From positions 1 to 10,870 of the forward strand of contig CANQZO010000044.1 of the NCBI GenBank assembly GCA_947628355.1: a DNA stretch of 10,870 nucleotides, in the 5' to 3' direction. The DNA is from Candidatus Gastranaerophilales bacterium. GTDB taxonomy: Bacteria; Cyanobacteriota; Vampirovibrionia; Gastranaerophilales; Gastranaerophilaceae. Made by a program: the position numbers and the translations under genes. The notes beneath the pieces are model-generated. The model was given only the letters and a program-made list of their open reading frames with translations. It was not told the origin of the DNA and ran no database searches. The stretch's first letter is position 1. Each line of letters opens with the position of its first letter. Shown here one piece after another: positions 1 to 7,196 of this stretch.

Positions 1-607
1 GATTTCTGTCAACAGGAATACCGTTTAAATAAGGTGCATCATCTAAGCAAGGCATAGGTGCAGCAGCTCCTGTCATAGAACCGTCTTGGCAGCCGCAGCT
101 GCTTGCGGGCATTCCGTCAGCTACAGGTATTCCGCTAAATCCTGTTCTTGAATCGTCGCCTAAGAATATACCGTTATTTCTTTCGCCGACAACTTGATTG
201 TGTCCGTATATAGCATTAGGATATGCATATACTTGTTGTTCAAATTTCTTACCGCCGATTGTATTAGGGCATACCGCACAAGTCGGGTTTGACGGTGCGG
301 GACATTCTGCTATAGGCGGGCAGACATTGCAATCGTCTGATATTTTATTACAAGAGTCGCAGTTCTTTTTTTCTTCGCACGGAAGTGCTGTTGTTTTACT
401 CTGACAACCGCAGCTGTCTATATCTTTATGGCATTTAGGACATGTTGCTGTTTGCGGTGTTACGGGAGAAGAACATCCAGACAAAGGGCAAGCTGCTAAA
501 AGCTCATTTGATGTTTCAGTTGCTGTTTCTTGTGTAAAACCTGCATTTGTACCTGCCAATACTCCGAGTGTTACTACGGCGGCAAGTGTCATTTTGTTTA
601 ATTTCAT
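1..607 (-). CDS. Secreted cysteine-rich protein, 3' part missing
   Basis: The frame is open from ATG at 607 to the window edge, giving 202 residues and no stop. The start follows AAGGAGG with only 4 bases between GGAGG and ATG. Residues 1-22 look like a signal peptide (Lys at 2 and 5, hydrophobic 8-18, then GTNA), so the product is probably exported. The mature part has 17 cysteines, many in pairs: CPLSGC (40-45), CPKC (56-59), CGC (66-68), CDSC (83-86), CNVC (93-96), CAVC (110-113) and CGC (171-173). The spacing is irregular, so this is not a standard zinc ribbon or rubredoxin. After residue 115 the chain becomes Gly/Asn/Ala-rich with two copies of GIPV (159-162 and 196-199). I do not recognise the family. 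Metal binding or a disulfide-rich surface protein would both fit. Coding is supported by signal peptide, ribosome site and biased cysteine content. Confidence 0.8.
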   Translation of the reverse strand, partial: MKLNKMTLAAVVTLGVLAGTNAGFTQETATETSNELLAACPLSGCSSPVTPQTATCPKCHKDIDSCGCQSKTTALPCEEKKNCDSCNKISDDCNVCPPIAECPAPSNPTCAVCPNTIGGKKFEQQVYAYPNAIYGHNQVVGERNNGIFLGDDSRTGFSGIPVADGMPASSCGCQDGSMTGAAAPMPCLDDAPYLNGIPVDRN

Positions 608-624
608 TTTTCCTCCTTGTTCAT

Positions 625-655
625 AAAAGAAATGTTACAGGCAAACATTTCTTTT
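625..655 (-). promoter_or_regulatory. Leader hairpin upstream of the Cys-rich secreted protein
   Basis: A perfect 12-bp inverted repeat (arms 625-636 and 644-655, 7-base loop) lies in the 5' leader of the leftward gene, 8 bases before its GGAGG ribosome site. Its arms are AAAAG at one end and CTTTT at the other, so it resembles a weak intrinsic terminator. It could act as an attenuator or a stabilising 5' stem. The inverted repeat is seen directly; the role is inferred. Confidence 0.55.
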
Positions 656-823
656 TATATTTTCATATTTTTATTTCTCTCTTACTTTCTTTGAATTATG
701 ATATGTTATGCCCTGTCTATTCATTGCCTTATTTAAGTATTTATATGGGTAATTATCGATAACAGATAAATTTGAATAATTAATTAAATTCATCTTTCAA
801 GTTGATTTTTACTTTTTATACTT

Positions 824-832
824 TGCTAAAAT
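824..832 (+). promoter_or_regulatory. Extended -10 promoter for the 857 ORF and the CHASE2-GGDEF gene
   Basis: TGC followed by TAAAAT (827-832) matches an extended -10 element (TGn plus 5 of 6 to TATAAT). A possible -35 TTGATT at 802-807 is 19 bases upstream, wider than ideal. Transcription would start near 839, leaving a leader of about 18 bases with a GGGG ribosome-site-like run at 843-846 before the ATG at 857. Inferred from consensus only. Confidence 0.4.
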
Positions 833-856
833 TAAAATATACGGGGTTAAAAAATA

Positions 857-1006
857 ATGAATTTAAACGAACATTGTCTTTTAAACTTTTTAATTAATCC
901 GGATGAGATTAAAGATTTAACAAATATTTTCATAAAGAATATTGAAGAAATTGAAAATTATTCAATCATAAATAATAATTATAAATATGAACTCGTTTAT
1001 AAATAA
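857..1006 (+). CDS. Small ORF (49 aa) overlapping the start of the diguanylate cyclase gene
   Basis: ATG at 857 opens 49 codons ending in TAA at 1004-1006, with an in-frame stop just upstream (848-850), so the ORF cannot be longer at its 5' end. GGGG at 843-846 lies 10 bases before the ATG, a weak ribosome site, and a plausible extended -10 promoter lies just upstream. The peptide is soluble, rich in Asn, Ile and Glu, has one cysteine (residue 7) and no signal or membrane segment; I do not recognise it. Its last 20 bases overlap the start of the next gene, which has no ribosome site of its own. That arrangement suggests translational coupling or a leader peptide. It could still be a chance ORF in A+T-rich DNA. 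Confidence 0.45.
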   Translation: MNLNEHCLLNFLINPDEIKDLTNIFIKNIEEIENYSIINNNYKYELVYK

Positions 1007-2849
1007 CATATACAGACACAGATATGATATATTTTTCTCCCTGCTGCTTATAATGCTCGTAGGATTATTTTGTTTTATTATTCCTAAGAATGAAACTATA
1101 AATGTTTTAAGGACAATGGAAAACAAGACCTTTGATATAAGGCAGAATATAATTGCTAAAAATAAGTCGGTTAATAAAGATATTGTAATTTTAACGGTAG
1201 ATGACCCTTCTTACGAATATTTGCTTGAAACGTACGGAGATTGGCCAATCCCGAGAAGCGTTTACGCTAAAATGTTAGATTATATACAAGCTCAAAAGCC
1301 TAAATATGTTGCTTTTGATTTATTGTTTATAAAAAATTTGAAAAGAATTCCTAAAAGTGATGATGAGTTAATAGAAGGGTTTAGAAAATATAAAAATACG
1401 TTTACTGCTATTAATTTTGATGATTATTCAAGCGAGCTTAGAGTTCCGCCGATATTAAGCGAAAACATAAAGACAAATATTAAAATTGAATCCGATAATA
1501 TTGATATTTATAAATTTCCAAATTGCAGAACTATATTGCCCGAAATTATTGAAGCAACACAAAATATTGGACATATAAATACTCCTAAACAGGATGACGG
1601 ATTTTTAAGAACTATTCCCCTGATAGTAAATTATCCTCAAATGAACAAAGATAATTATTATCTTTATATGACACTAAAACTTGCAATAGACTATTTAAAT
1701 AAATACGAAAACGCAAACATTAAGGAAATCAAAATTGATAAAAATAACAATTTGATACTTGGAAAAAGACAAATTCCTTTAACCGAAAATGCGGAAGTTA
1801 TATTAAACTGGTACGGTCCCAGCGGGCTTGAAAGTAATACAACTTTTAAATACGTTTCATTTTGGGAAGTCTTAAAATCAATAGAAGCTAAAGAAAACGG
1901 AAAAAAACAACTTATTGAAAATGACTTTTTCAAAAATAAAATAGTTTATATCGGCACAAACATATTTTCACTATCGGATATAAAAACCGTGCCAACAAGC
2001 AAATACTTCCCCGGAGTAGAAATTCACGCAACACTTCTAAATAATATTATTGATAACAATTTAATTAAAAAAGCGAATATTAAATATAATATTTTAATTT
2101 GCATAATATTAATGATATTAGCCTCATACACGGCATTTAAAATTCGTTCGGTTTATATTTCGGTTATTTTATTTACAATATTAAACGGAGCATATTTATA
2201 CTACTCAACTTTTATAATGGATAAATATAATATCTGGGTATGGAATGTAATTCCTTTAATATTAACTGTATTTATCTTTGTATGTTCATATATTATAAAA
2301 TATCTTATAAAATCAAGAGATTTCGAATATACTTATAAACTTGCCACAACTGACGGATTAACAGAATTATATAATCACAGATATTTTCAAGAAAAAATGA
2401 GCGAAAAAGTAAAACTGGCGGAAAAAAACAACAGTCAATTTTCATTGATAATGATAGATATTGATTTCTTTAAAAAATTTAATGATACATACGGACATCA
2501 AGCGGGTGACGCGGTATTAAAATACGTTGCAAGCACCTTAAAGAGCTGTGTAAGAAATGAAGATTTTGTATGCAGATACGGCGGAGAAGAAATGACAATT
2601 ATACTTAATAATACAAACAATGAAACAGCCGTTAATATAGCACAAAAAATTTGTAACACGATTTCATCAAAAAAATATTCTCTTACACCCGAAATGGAAG
2701 TAAATATAACAATAAGTTTAGGATGTGCAACATACCCAAACAACGGGAAAACACCCGCTGAATTAATTGAATACGCCGATAAATGTTTATATAATGCAAA
2801 AGAAAACGGAAGAAACCAAGTAGGTTCTCCCAATATTAAAATTTCGTAA
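987..2849 (+). CDS. CHASE2-domain membrane diguanylate cyclase
   Basis: This 620-residue protein should make cyclic di-GMP from two GTP in response to an external signal. Order: N-terminal membrane helix (about 15-32); CHASE2 sensor outside the membrane (about 40-350), with the typical DIVILTVDD stretch (65-73) and WPIPR (86-90); three more membrane helices (about 367-385, 388-407, 416-440); then a cytoplasmic GGDEF domain (about 450-613). In the GGDEF domain the metal ligands are seen in IDID (490-493), with FND at 498-500, and the active-site loop reads GGEEM (532-536), Met replacing the usual Phe. An RNED (523-526) sits exactly five residues before the loop, matching the RxxD product-inhibition site. 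No EAL or HD-GYP domain is present, so it is a synthase only. ATG 987 is forced: an in-frame stop lies at 969-971 and no other usual start lies between. No ribosome site precedes it; it overlaps the 857 ORF by 20 bases. Confidence 0.92.
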   Translation: MNSFINNIYRHRYDIFFSLLLIMLVGLFCFIIPKNETINVLRTMENKTFDIRQNIIAKNKSVNKDIVILTVDDPSYEYLLETYGDWPIPRSVYAKMLDYIQAQKPKYVAFDLLFIKNLKRIPKSDDELIEGFRKYKNTFTAINFDDYSSELRVPPILSENIKTNIKIESDNIDIYKFPNCRTILPEIIEATQNIGHINTPKQDDGFLRTIPLIVNYPQMNKDNYYLYMTLKLAIDYLNKYENANIKEIKIDKNNNLILGKRQIPLTENAEVILNWYGPSGLESNTTFKYVSFWEVLKSIEAKENGKKQLIENDFFKNKIVYIGTNIFSLSDIKTVPTSKYFPGVEIHATLLNNIIDNNLIKKANIKYNILICIILMILASYTAFKIRSVYISVILFTILNGAYLYYSTFIMDKYNIWVWNVIPLILTVFIFVCSYIIKYLIKSRDFEYTYKLATTDGLTELYNHRYFQEKMSEKVKLAEKNNSQFSLIMIDIDFFKKFNDTYGHQAGDAVLKYVASTLKSCVRNEDFVCRYGGEEMTIILNNTNNETAVNIAQKICNTISSKKYSLTPEMEVNITISLGCATYPNNGKTPAELIEYADKCLYNAKENGRNQVGSPNIKIS

Positions 2850-2874
2850 TATTTAAACCGGTTTTATCAATTCT

Positions 2875-2925
2875 TTCCTAAATAAAACCTTTATTAAAAT
2901 ATAAGGTAAGGTTTTATTTTAGGAA
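2875..2925 (+). promoter_or_regulatory. Long inverted repeat just upstream of the 82-aa protein
   Basis: The arms TTCCTAAATAAAACCTT (2875-2891) and 2908-2925 pair over about 17 bp with one bulged base and a 16-base loop. The stem ends 3 bases before the AAAGGAG ribosome site at 2929-2935. The inner part (AAAACCTT/AAGGTTTT followed by ATTTT) could work as a weak terminator for the diguanylate cyclase gene. As a leader structure it could also control the gene at 2943. The structure is seen; its role is open. Confidence 0.6.
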
Positions 2926-2942
2926 TGTAAAGGAGAAAAGAT

Positions 2943-3191
2943 ATGTCAACAACTGCAATTACCAGTAATTATCCAACTGCAATAATGCCGCAGGAAAAAA
3001 GTCCGAGACAAATTGTACGCCAAGAGATTAAACGTGCAAAAGAATTAGAAGCACTCCAAGCAAAATATGAAGCGGGAGAAATTTCTAAATTTGAATATGC
3101 GGTTAATAAAGCTGCTATAGAAATGGTTTATAATTCGGATTTTCCGAATAATCTTCCTTCAAGAGCATGTGTATGTAACTGTGTAGCATAA
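2943..3191 (+). CDS. Small protein with SHOCT-like helices and a C-terminal CxCxC tail
   Basis: ATG 2943 follows AAAGGAG with a 7-base gap, an excellent ribosome site, and the gene ends at a strong terminator, so it is very likely real. The 82-residue product has no signal peptide. A polar N-terminus (1-20) is followed by a basic helix (about 21-42), a glycine turn (AGEIS, 44-48) and a second helix (48-63). This ELEAL...YEAGEIS...FEY pattern resembles the SHOCT-type short C-terminal oligomerisation motif, though here it is most of the protein. The end is striking: after NNLP the chain finishes with Cys76, Cys78 and Cys80 in the last seven residues, and there is no other cysteine. Such a tail could bind a metal, be lipid-modified or, less likely, be the core of a modified peptide. 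No modifying enzyme is encoded nearby. Family not recognised. Confidence 0.82.
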   Translation: MSTTAITSNYPTAIMPQEKSPRQIVRQEIKRAKELEALQAKYEAGEISKFEYAVNKAAIEMVYNSDFPNNLPSRACVCNCVA

Positions 3192-3212
3192 AATCAAATA
3201 AAATTAAAATAC

Positions 3213-3243
3213 AAAAGCCTCTGTTTACTTCAGAGGCTTTTAT
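3213..3243 (+). terminator. Rho-independent terminator after the 82-aa protein
   Basis: AAAAGCCTCTG (3213-3223), a 7-base loop, and CAGAGGCTTTT (3231-3241) form a perfect 11-bp stem ending in a T run. It closes the gene ending at 3191 and separates it from the GH13 gene. Confidence 0.9.
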
Positions 3244-3317
3244 TATAAACAAATGTAAATAAATACATAATAAAATGCAATTTTAATAAACCTTTTTACT
3301 TTATTAATTTGCCATAG

Positions 3318-3326
3318 TGGTAATAT
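3318..3326 (+). promoter_or_regulatory. Possible extended -10 promoter of the GH13 gene
   Basis: TGG followed by TAATAT (3321-3326) fits a TGn-type extended -10 element; no good -35 is visible. Transcription would start near 3333, which makes ATG 3352 (after AAGGGG at 3342-3347) a better start than the in-frame GTG at 3334, since that would lie almost on the first base of the message. Confidence 0.35.
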
Positions 3327-3351
3327 AAATATTGTGTATAAAAGGGGTTAT

Positions 3352-5757
3352 ATGGAAGTTAAAAAAGTTGTTAATTCTAAAGTTCAAAATCTCGGACAGG
3401 GAAAAAAAGAAGTACCTGCAAAAACGAGTAATAAAGAGCAAAAACAATTAACAGAATTATCAAATGTATATTACAGACCAAGTTTTGGAAGAAGCTGGAG
3501 TGAGCATAAAAGCTGGGGTGCAGTTATTGACCCTAAAACAAAAGAGGCTTCATTTAAAATATTCACATACCCCGATACAAGAAAAGTAACCGTTACAATA
3601 GAAAAAAGGGACGGAAGTGAAAAAAATACATACGAACTAAAGAATGAAGGCAGAGGAATTTTTCAAACGGAAAAAGGAATACCCGCAGAAAAAGCCGCTC
3701 ATGGCGATAAATACTATTACACAATATACAAAGGCAACGGAGAAGTTGACAAAGTAAAAGACCCGTATTCATTCAGACAAGAAACTCTGCTTGGAGAATC
3801 GACACTATATGATCACTCTTTATTTGAATGGAGCGACAAAGACTGGTTTGAGAACAATAAAAACAGAATATCAAGAAAAGCAAACGCACAAAACGGATTA
3901 ACTCATGTCAGCGAGGCAAGAATATTTGAATTTAACACGGAAACTTTAACAAAAAGAGGTACTTTTAAAAGTGCAAAATCCGTATTAAACTCTATCGCCC
4001 AAATGGGATTTAATGCAATAGAAATAATGCCTGCAGAAAACACATATTCATTTAACTGGGGGTATGACGGAGTAGATAAACACGCAGCTGCAGAGCATTT
4101 GGGCGGACCCGACGGATTAAAATCATTAATTAACTACGCACATGAAATCGGACTAAACGTAATAATGGATATGGTACCGAACCATTTAGGCCCCGACGGT
4201 GCTTCATTAAAGCAAACAGGCCCTTATATAAAAGGTTCAAACGGATTTGGCGAAGCATTTAATTATGAGGGGCAAAATTCAAGATATGTACGCGATTATA
4301 TGGTAAATGCCGCAATTAACTGGCTTGACAATTATCATTGCGACGGGTTAAGACTGGATATGACAAAATTTATGGAATCTGATTACGCAATGAAACAAAT
4401 AGCTGCAGAAATAAACTACCATAAACCCGATGCGTTTTTAATAGCAGAAGACGGCAGAGACAAAGTAAGTGTAGATGATAACGGACAATTTTGGTCAAAT
4501 CCCGACGAAGTTCATGATAAAAGAGTAGTAAATCCGTTAAAGGATTATGAATCAGCAGAGGGAAAAAGTGAAAGTGAGCACTGCCGTGCGATTGATGAAA
4601 TTTCAAACGGAAATACATCACTTGGCCGTCTCGGTTATGACAGCGAATGGGATTTTAACTATTACCATACACTGAATGAAAGTTTATACGGCAATATTGA
4701 TTTGGATAAACTTGAAAAAGCATTTTATTGCGCTCAAGACAGTGTTAAATACGTTATGAGCCACGATGAAATAGGCAACTTTGAGGGCAGCAGGTTAATT
4801 TCAAAACTGCTTGTTCCAATGCTTAATCTTAACGAAAATATAACCTTAAATGCTCAAGATATAGAAAGAGCAAGACAATACAGCGAAATGAAAAATTGCC
4901 CGCTGGATTCTGCTTTACAAACCGTTAAAGCCCAAAAGGCTCAATTTACATCCGAAAAACTCGCCATAATGCTTCAAAGCGGAATGCTTGATAAATACGA
5001 TACTTCCGGGAAAAATATGACACCGCAGAAAAAACAAGCATTAAAGAAAGCATTTAAAACGGAAGTTCTTATGCCTATGGGTATAAAATCACAAACTACA
5101 GTTTCATATAACAAGTTAAAATATATGTATAACAAATGCGTAAGTAAATATAAAATGGCTCTTGCATTAACATATTCCATTCCCGGATTAAAAATGGTAT
5201 TCCAAGGCGATGAACGAGGCGATTTAACTCCGTTCAGATTTTTCCGTCAATTTGAATCAATGCCGACGGAAGATTACTTATACACGGAAAAGGGCTATGA
5301 TACATCAAAACCTGCATTAAATGAATCAAAATTAGGTTCAATTAATTATTCAAATGACGGGAAAGCAATAATGAGCCGAATAAAAGCATTAACTGCAGAT
5401 TTAAACAAAGTTAATGCAGAAAACCCTGCATTAACAAAAGGCAGATTAATTTCCGAAGATACGGTTAAACATAACTCATCAAATGTAATAGCTGCACATG
5501 CCTGCGACAGTGAATCAAACAATGAAATATATACAATAACTAATTTTAAAGACGCTTCATATCCGAGTGATGATGCTTCTTATTATTACATTAAGTTTCC
5601 GAAAGGTACATGGGTTGAAATACTGAATACAGACAGCAAAAAATACGGCGGAAGCGGTGATTATAAAAATATATACACACTCGACAGCAACGGCGACAAT
5701 CTTATTCCCGTCAAAATGGCAGGACAATCAGTACTAATGTTTAAACGAATCGGATAA
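3352..5757 (+). CDS. GH13 enzyme, branching-enzyme/TreZ-like
   Basis: This 801-residue protein is a GH13 (alpha-amylase family) enzyme acting on alpha-glucan, probably stored glycogen, in the cytoplasm (no signal peptide). An N-terminal beta domain of CBM48/E-set type (about 45-160) precedes the catalytic barrel. All four GH13 motifs are present: DMVPNH (273-278); GLRLDMTKF (332-340) with nucleophile Asp336; LIAED (363-367) with acid/base Glu366; SHDE (470-473) with Asp472. A C-terminal beta domain covers about 690-801. The stretch FNWGYDGV to CDGLRLD (235-336) reads like maltooligosyl trehalohydrolase (TreZ) and bacterial branching enzymes, so 1,4-alpha-glucan branching enzyme and TreZ are the leading choices; I cannot decide. 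Unusually, about 120 mostly helical residues (482-600) lie between motif IV and the conserved LALTYSIPGLKMVFQG segment (604-619), where relatives have a short loop. No trehalose or glycogen partner gene is adjacent. Confidence 0.88.
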   Translation: MEVKKVVNSKVQNLGQGKKEVPAKTSNKEQKQLTELSNVYYRPSFGRSWSEHKSWGAVIDPKTKEASFKIFTYPDTRKVTVTIEKRDGSEKNTYELKNEGRGIFQTEKGIPAEKAAHGDKYYYTIYKGNGEVDKVKDPYSFRQETLLGESTLYDHSLFEWSDKDWFENNKNRISRKANAQNGLTHVSEARIFEFNTETLTKRGTFKSAKSVLNSIAQMGFNAIEIMPAENTYSFNWGYDGVDKHAAAEHLGGPDGLKSLINYAHEIGLNVIMDMVPNHLGPDGASLKQTGPYIKGSNGFGEAFNYEGQNSRYVRDYMVNAAINWLDNYHCDGLRLDMTKFMESDYAMKQIAAEINYHKPDAFLIAEDGRDKVSVDDNGQFWSNPDEVHDKRVVNPLKDYESAEGKSESEHCRAIDEISNGNTSLGRLGYDSEWDFNYYHTLNESLYGNIDLDKLEKAFYCAQDSVKYVMSHDEIGNFEGSRLISKLLVPMLNLNENITLNAQDIERARQYSEMKNCPLDSALQTVKAQKAQFTSEKLAIMLQSGMLDKYDTSGKNMTPQKKQALKKAFKTEVLMPMGIKSQTTVSYNKLKYMYNKCVSKYKMALALTYSIPGLKMVFQGDERGDLTPFRFFRQFESMPTEDYLYTEKGYDTSKPALNESKLGSINYSNDGKAIMSRIKALTADLNKVNAENPALTKGRLISEDTVKHNSSNVIAAHACDSESNNEIYTITNFKDASYPSDDASYYYIKFPKGTWVEILNTDSKKYGGSGDYKNIYTLDSNGDNLIPVKMAGQSVLMFKRIG

Positions 5758-5777
5758 TAAATATCAGCCGATTATGC

Positions 5778-6362
5778 TTATTCCGGTTTAAATATAGCAT
5801 GTTGGAATTCAAAAGAATCAAGTTTCCCCGTCTTTGTGTATTGCGGGTCATAATAAACATGCAATTGTACAGGTTCGCCTTTTTCATTTTTTACCTGTCT
5901 GCAGTTTCTTTTAATGAAAGCAAATGTTTTATTTACAAAAGTTTCTGCTGCATATTTGGCATCAAATGACTTTGAATGACCTAAAACATCCATTGAATGA
6001 CCTTTTGCTATACCTACAGGTTTTGCCATTTGATTTATTGTATCTACATCTCTGCCTGTTACAAGGTATACCATTGAATTTGCATAATCATAAACAGAAT
6101 GAACCCTCGGACATTCTTTATAATCTTTATCAAACATTTTTACATATTTAACTAACTCTCTTGCAGGACGTTTTTTTTCAGTTCCGTTTAAGTTTCTTAC
6201 TATATATCCGTTACATTTTCTTAAATTTGTTTTCTCTATTATTCTTGACGGAGGATCATGATCTTCAAAAAGACTTGTTTGAGGATTTTTAGTTCCGTTT
6301 GCATAATATAATACAGGGATGTAAGCACCAAAAGACTGTGAATTAATACTATTTATTCTCAT
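5778..6362 (-). CDS. Hypothetical 194-residue protein with N-terminal SFG motif
   Basis: ATG 6362 is preceded by AAAGAGG with a suitable gap, and the frame has biased, protein-like composition. The product is basic and soluble, without signal peptide or membrane helix. It opens with NSINSQSFGAY (4-14); short leaders with a Ser-Phe-Gly core are, in my recollection, common in proteins of gut Gastranaerophilales. Two alpha/beta-looking stretches follow: VYDYANSMVYLVTGRDVD (90-107) and a C-terminal part ending FEFQHAIFKPE (184-194). Cysteines at 50, 84 and 154 form no metal motif. I do not recognise the family and give no function. Its end lies 20 bases from the end of the GH13 gene (convergent). 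It sits after the terminator of the ferritin-like gene, so it probably has its own promoter in 6363-6437. Confidence 0.75.
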   Translation of the reverse strand: MRINSINSQSFGAYIPVLYYANGTKNPQTSLFEDHDPPSRIIEKTNLRKCNGYIVRNLNGTEKKRPARELVKYVKMFDKDYKECPRVHSVYDYANSMVYLVTGRDVDTINQMAKPVGIAKGHSMDVLGHSKSFDAKYAAETFVNKTFAFIKRNCRQVKNEKGEPVQLHVYYDPQYTKTGKLDSFEFQHAIFKPE

Positions 6363-6437
6363 ATATACCTCTTTTTCTTTTATTTAACTTAAATCTCATA
6401 ATAATTTTTTTTGCTCAATAATTTAAAAAAATTTACA

Positions 6438-6461
6438 AAAAAACGGAGAAATCTCCGTTTT
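6438..6461 (-). terminator. Rho-independent terminator of the ferritin-like gene
   Basis: Read leftward, AAAACGGAG (6461-6453), a 4-base loop and CTCCGTTTT (6448-6440) form a perfect 9-bp stem followed by a run of T. It begins five bases after the stop codon of the half-ferritin gene. Confidence 0.9.
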
Positions 6462-6465
6462 AATT

Positions 6466-6768
6466 TTAGTCGTTAATTCCCATAACTTCTTCGGCTTCCT
6501 CCCGGCCTTCTTTATAATAATTTTCCTCGTCAGGAGCTAAAATTTTTAACAAATGCAGAAAATTCCCTACATGTTCTTTTTCGTCACCTGCAATTTCCGT
6601 TAATAATTTTTTTGCAGCTTCATCTTCTATAGAATCTCTTAATTGTTCATATAATTGTATTGCTTCAAATTCTGAAGCTATTGAAAATCTAACAGCACGC
6701 ACAAGTTCATTTTTATCCAATATCCTTTCGCTCTTGTTTCCGCTGAACGGTTGTGAAAATTCCGGCAT
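6466..6768 (-). CDS. Half-ferritin (ferritin-like di-iron protein, 100 aa)
   Basis: This short protein should be a two-helix 'half' ferritin that builds a di-iron site by oligomerising, in iron storage or peroxide detoxification. The first helix (about 20-46) carries ASEFEAIQLYEQ (31-42) with candidate ligand Glu33; the second (about 48-76) carries DEKEHVGNF (62-70) with ligands Glu63 and His66. This one-Glu plus ExxH pattern and the MPEFSxPFSG opening match the small rubrerythrin-like proteins that in Thermotogae and Firmicutes sit beside or are fused to encapsulin shell genes. The length (about 100) is normal for that group. The acidic C-terminal tail (80-100) could be a cargo tag, but I see no proven tag. 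No encapsulin gene lies in this window. ATG 6768 follows AGGAGG with 7 bases between, a strong ribosome site. Confidence 0.85.
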   Translation of the reverse strand: MPEFSQPFSGNKSERILDKNELVRAVRFSIASEFEAIQLYEQLRDSIEDEAAKKLLTEIAGDEKEHVGNFLHLLKILAPDEENYYKEGREEAEEVMGIND

Positions 6769-6793
6769 GATATTTCCTCCTTTTTTCGTGATG

Positions 6794-6822
6794 ATTACAC
6801 ATATTTAAGGATTTTTTATCAT
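6794..6822 (-). promoter_or_regulatory. Possible promoter of the half-ferritin gene
   Basis: On the minus strand ATGATA (6822-6817) and TGTAAT (6799-6794) are 17 bases apart, matching 4 of 6 and 5 of 6 sigma-70 positions. This would give a leader of about 20 bases with AGGAGG. A GATGAT/ATCATC inverted pair spans it and could be an operator, for instance for an iron or peroxide regulator, but it fits no box I know well. Confidence 0.35.
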
Positions 6823-6833
6823 CCGAATGGATA

Positions 6834-7196
6834 TTATTTTTCTATTATAAAATCGGTATTATTTTTATGAATAATAAATGTTAACGGAACTTGAAAAGCG
6901 TTATTACAAGCATTAACAGTCCATATTTCTTTCCAATATCCTTTAATATATTTATCTTTTTTCTTAACCACGTCATAAGGATAATGAACGATTTGTGTAT
7001 CCTTTATTTTAAAATCCGTGCAGGCGGGATATTCTTTTATAGCGTCTCTATATATCTTCTTTAATACATTGTATTGAAGTGTATCATTTGCAATGGAATT
7101 TCCCGAAAGCGGCAAATTAAAATCATATTCATCCGCAATAGAACAATTAAACGGAATTAAAAGCATTATAAAGATAACTGTCAGTCTTTTAATCAC
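6834..7196 (-). CDS. Small secreted protein coupled to the serpin gene
   Basis: The start is GTG at 7196; AAAAGG lies 10 bases upstream inside the end of the serpin gene. The 120-residue product has a clear signal peptide: Lys3-Arg4, a hydrophobic core (5-16) and a likely cut after SIA (19-21), leaving about 99 residues outside the membrane. The mature protein holds exactly two cysteines, 59 (in YPAC) and 97 (in VNAC), which probably form a disulfide. The end, GYWKEIWTVNAC then VPLTFIIHKN, resembles small periplasmic proteins with a W-x-E-x-W-x-V-x-x-C segment followed by a beta strand; I know no function for them. The GTG overlaps the stop codons of the serpin gene, so the two are probably translated together. 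Whether it works with the serpin is an open inference. Confidence 0.8.
   Translation of the reverse strand: MIKRLTVIFIMLLIPFNCSIADEYDFNLPLSGNSIANDTLQYNVLKKIYRDAIKEYPACTDFKIKDTQIVHYPYDVVKKKDKYIKGYWKEIWTVNACNNAFQVPLTFIIHKNNTDFIIEK

Noticed and set aside
606..624. Six-codon upstream ORF overlapping the start of the cysteine-rich gene
   Set aside because: It contains the ribosome site of the main gene and has none itself; probably chance.
198..762. Two short rightward frames (198-404 and 547-762)
   Set aside because: The first lies antisense inside the cysteine-rich gene. The second runs through its promoter side and leader, with no ribosome site or protein-like composition.
753..762. Palindrome TTATCGATAA
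   Set aside because: Short, with no known box and no second copy found; could be an operator but also chance.
2855..2864. Palindrome AAACCGGTTT after the diguanylate cyclase gene
   Set aside because: Too short to form a useful hairpin and not tied to a promoter.
3334..3351. GTG at 3334 as the GH13 start
   Set aside because: ATG 3352 has AAGGGG just upstream, and the probable transcript start is near 3333.
5748..5773. AATCGG/CCGATT pair between the GH13 gene and the 194-residue protein gene
   Set aside because: Only 6 bp with a 14-base loop and no T run; too weak to call a terminator.
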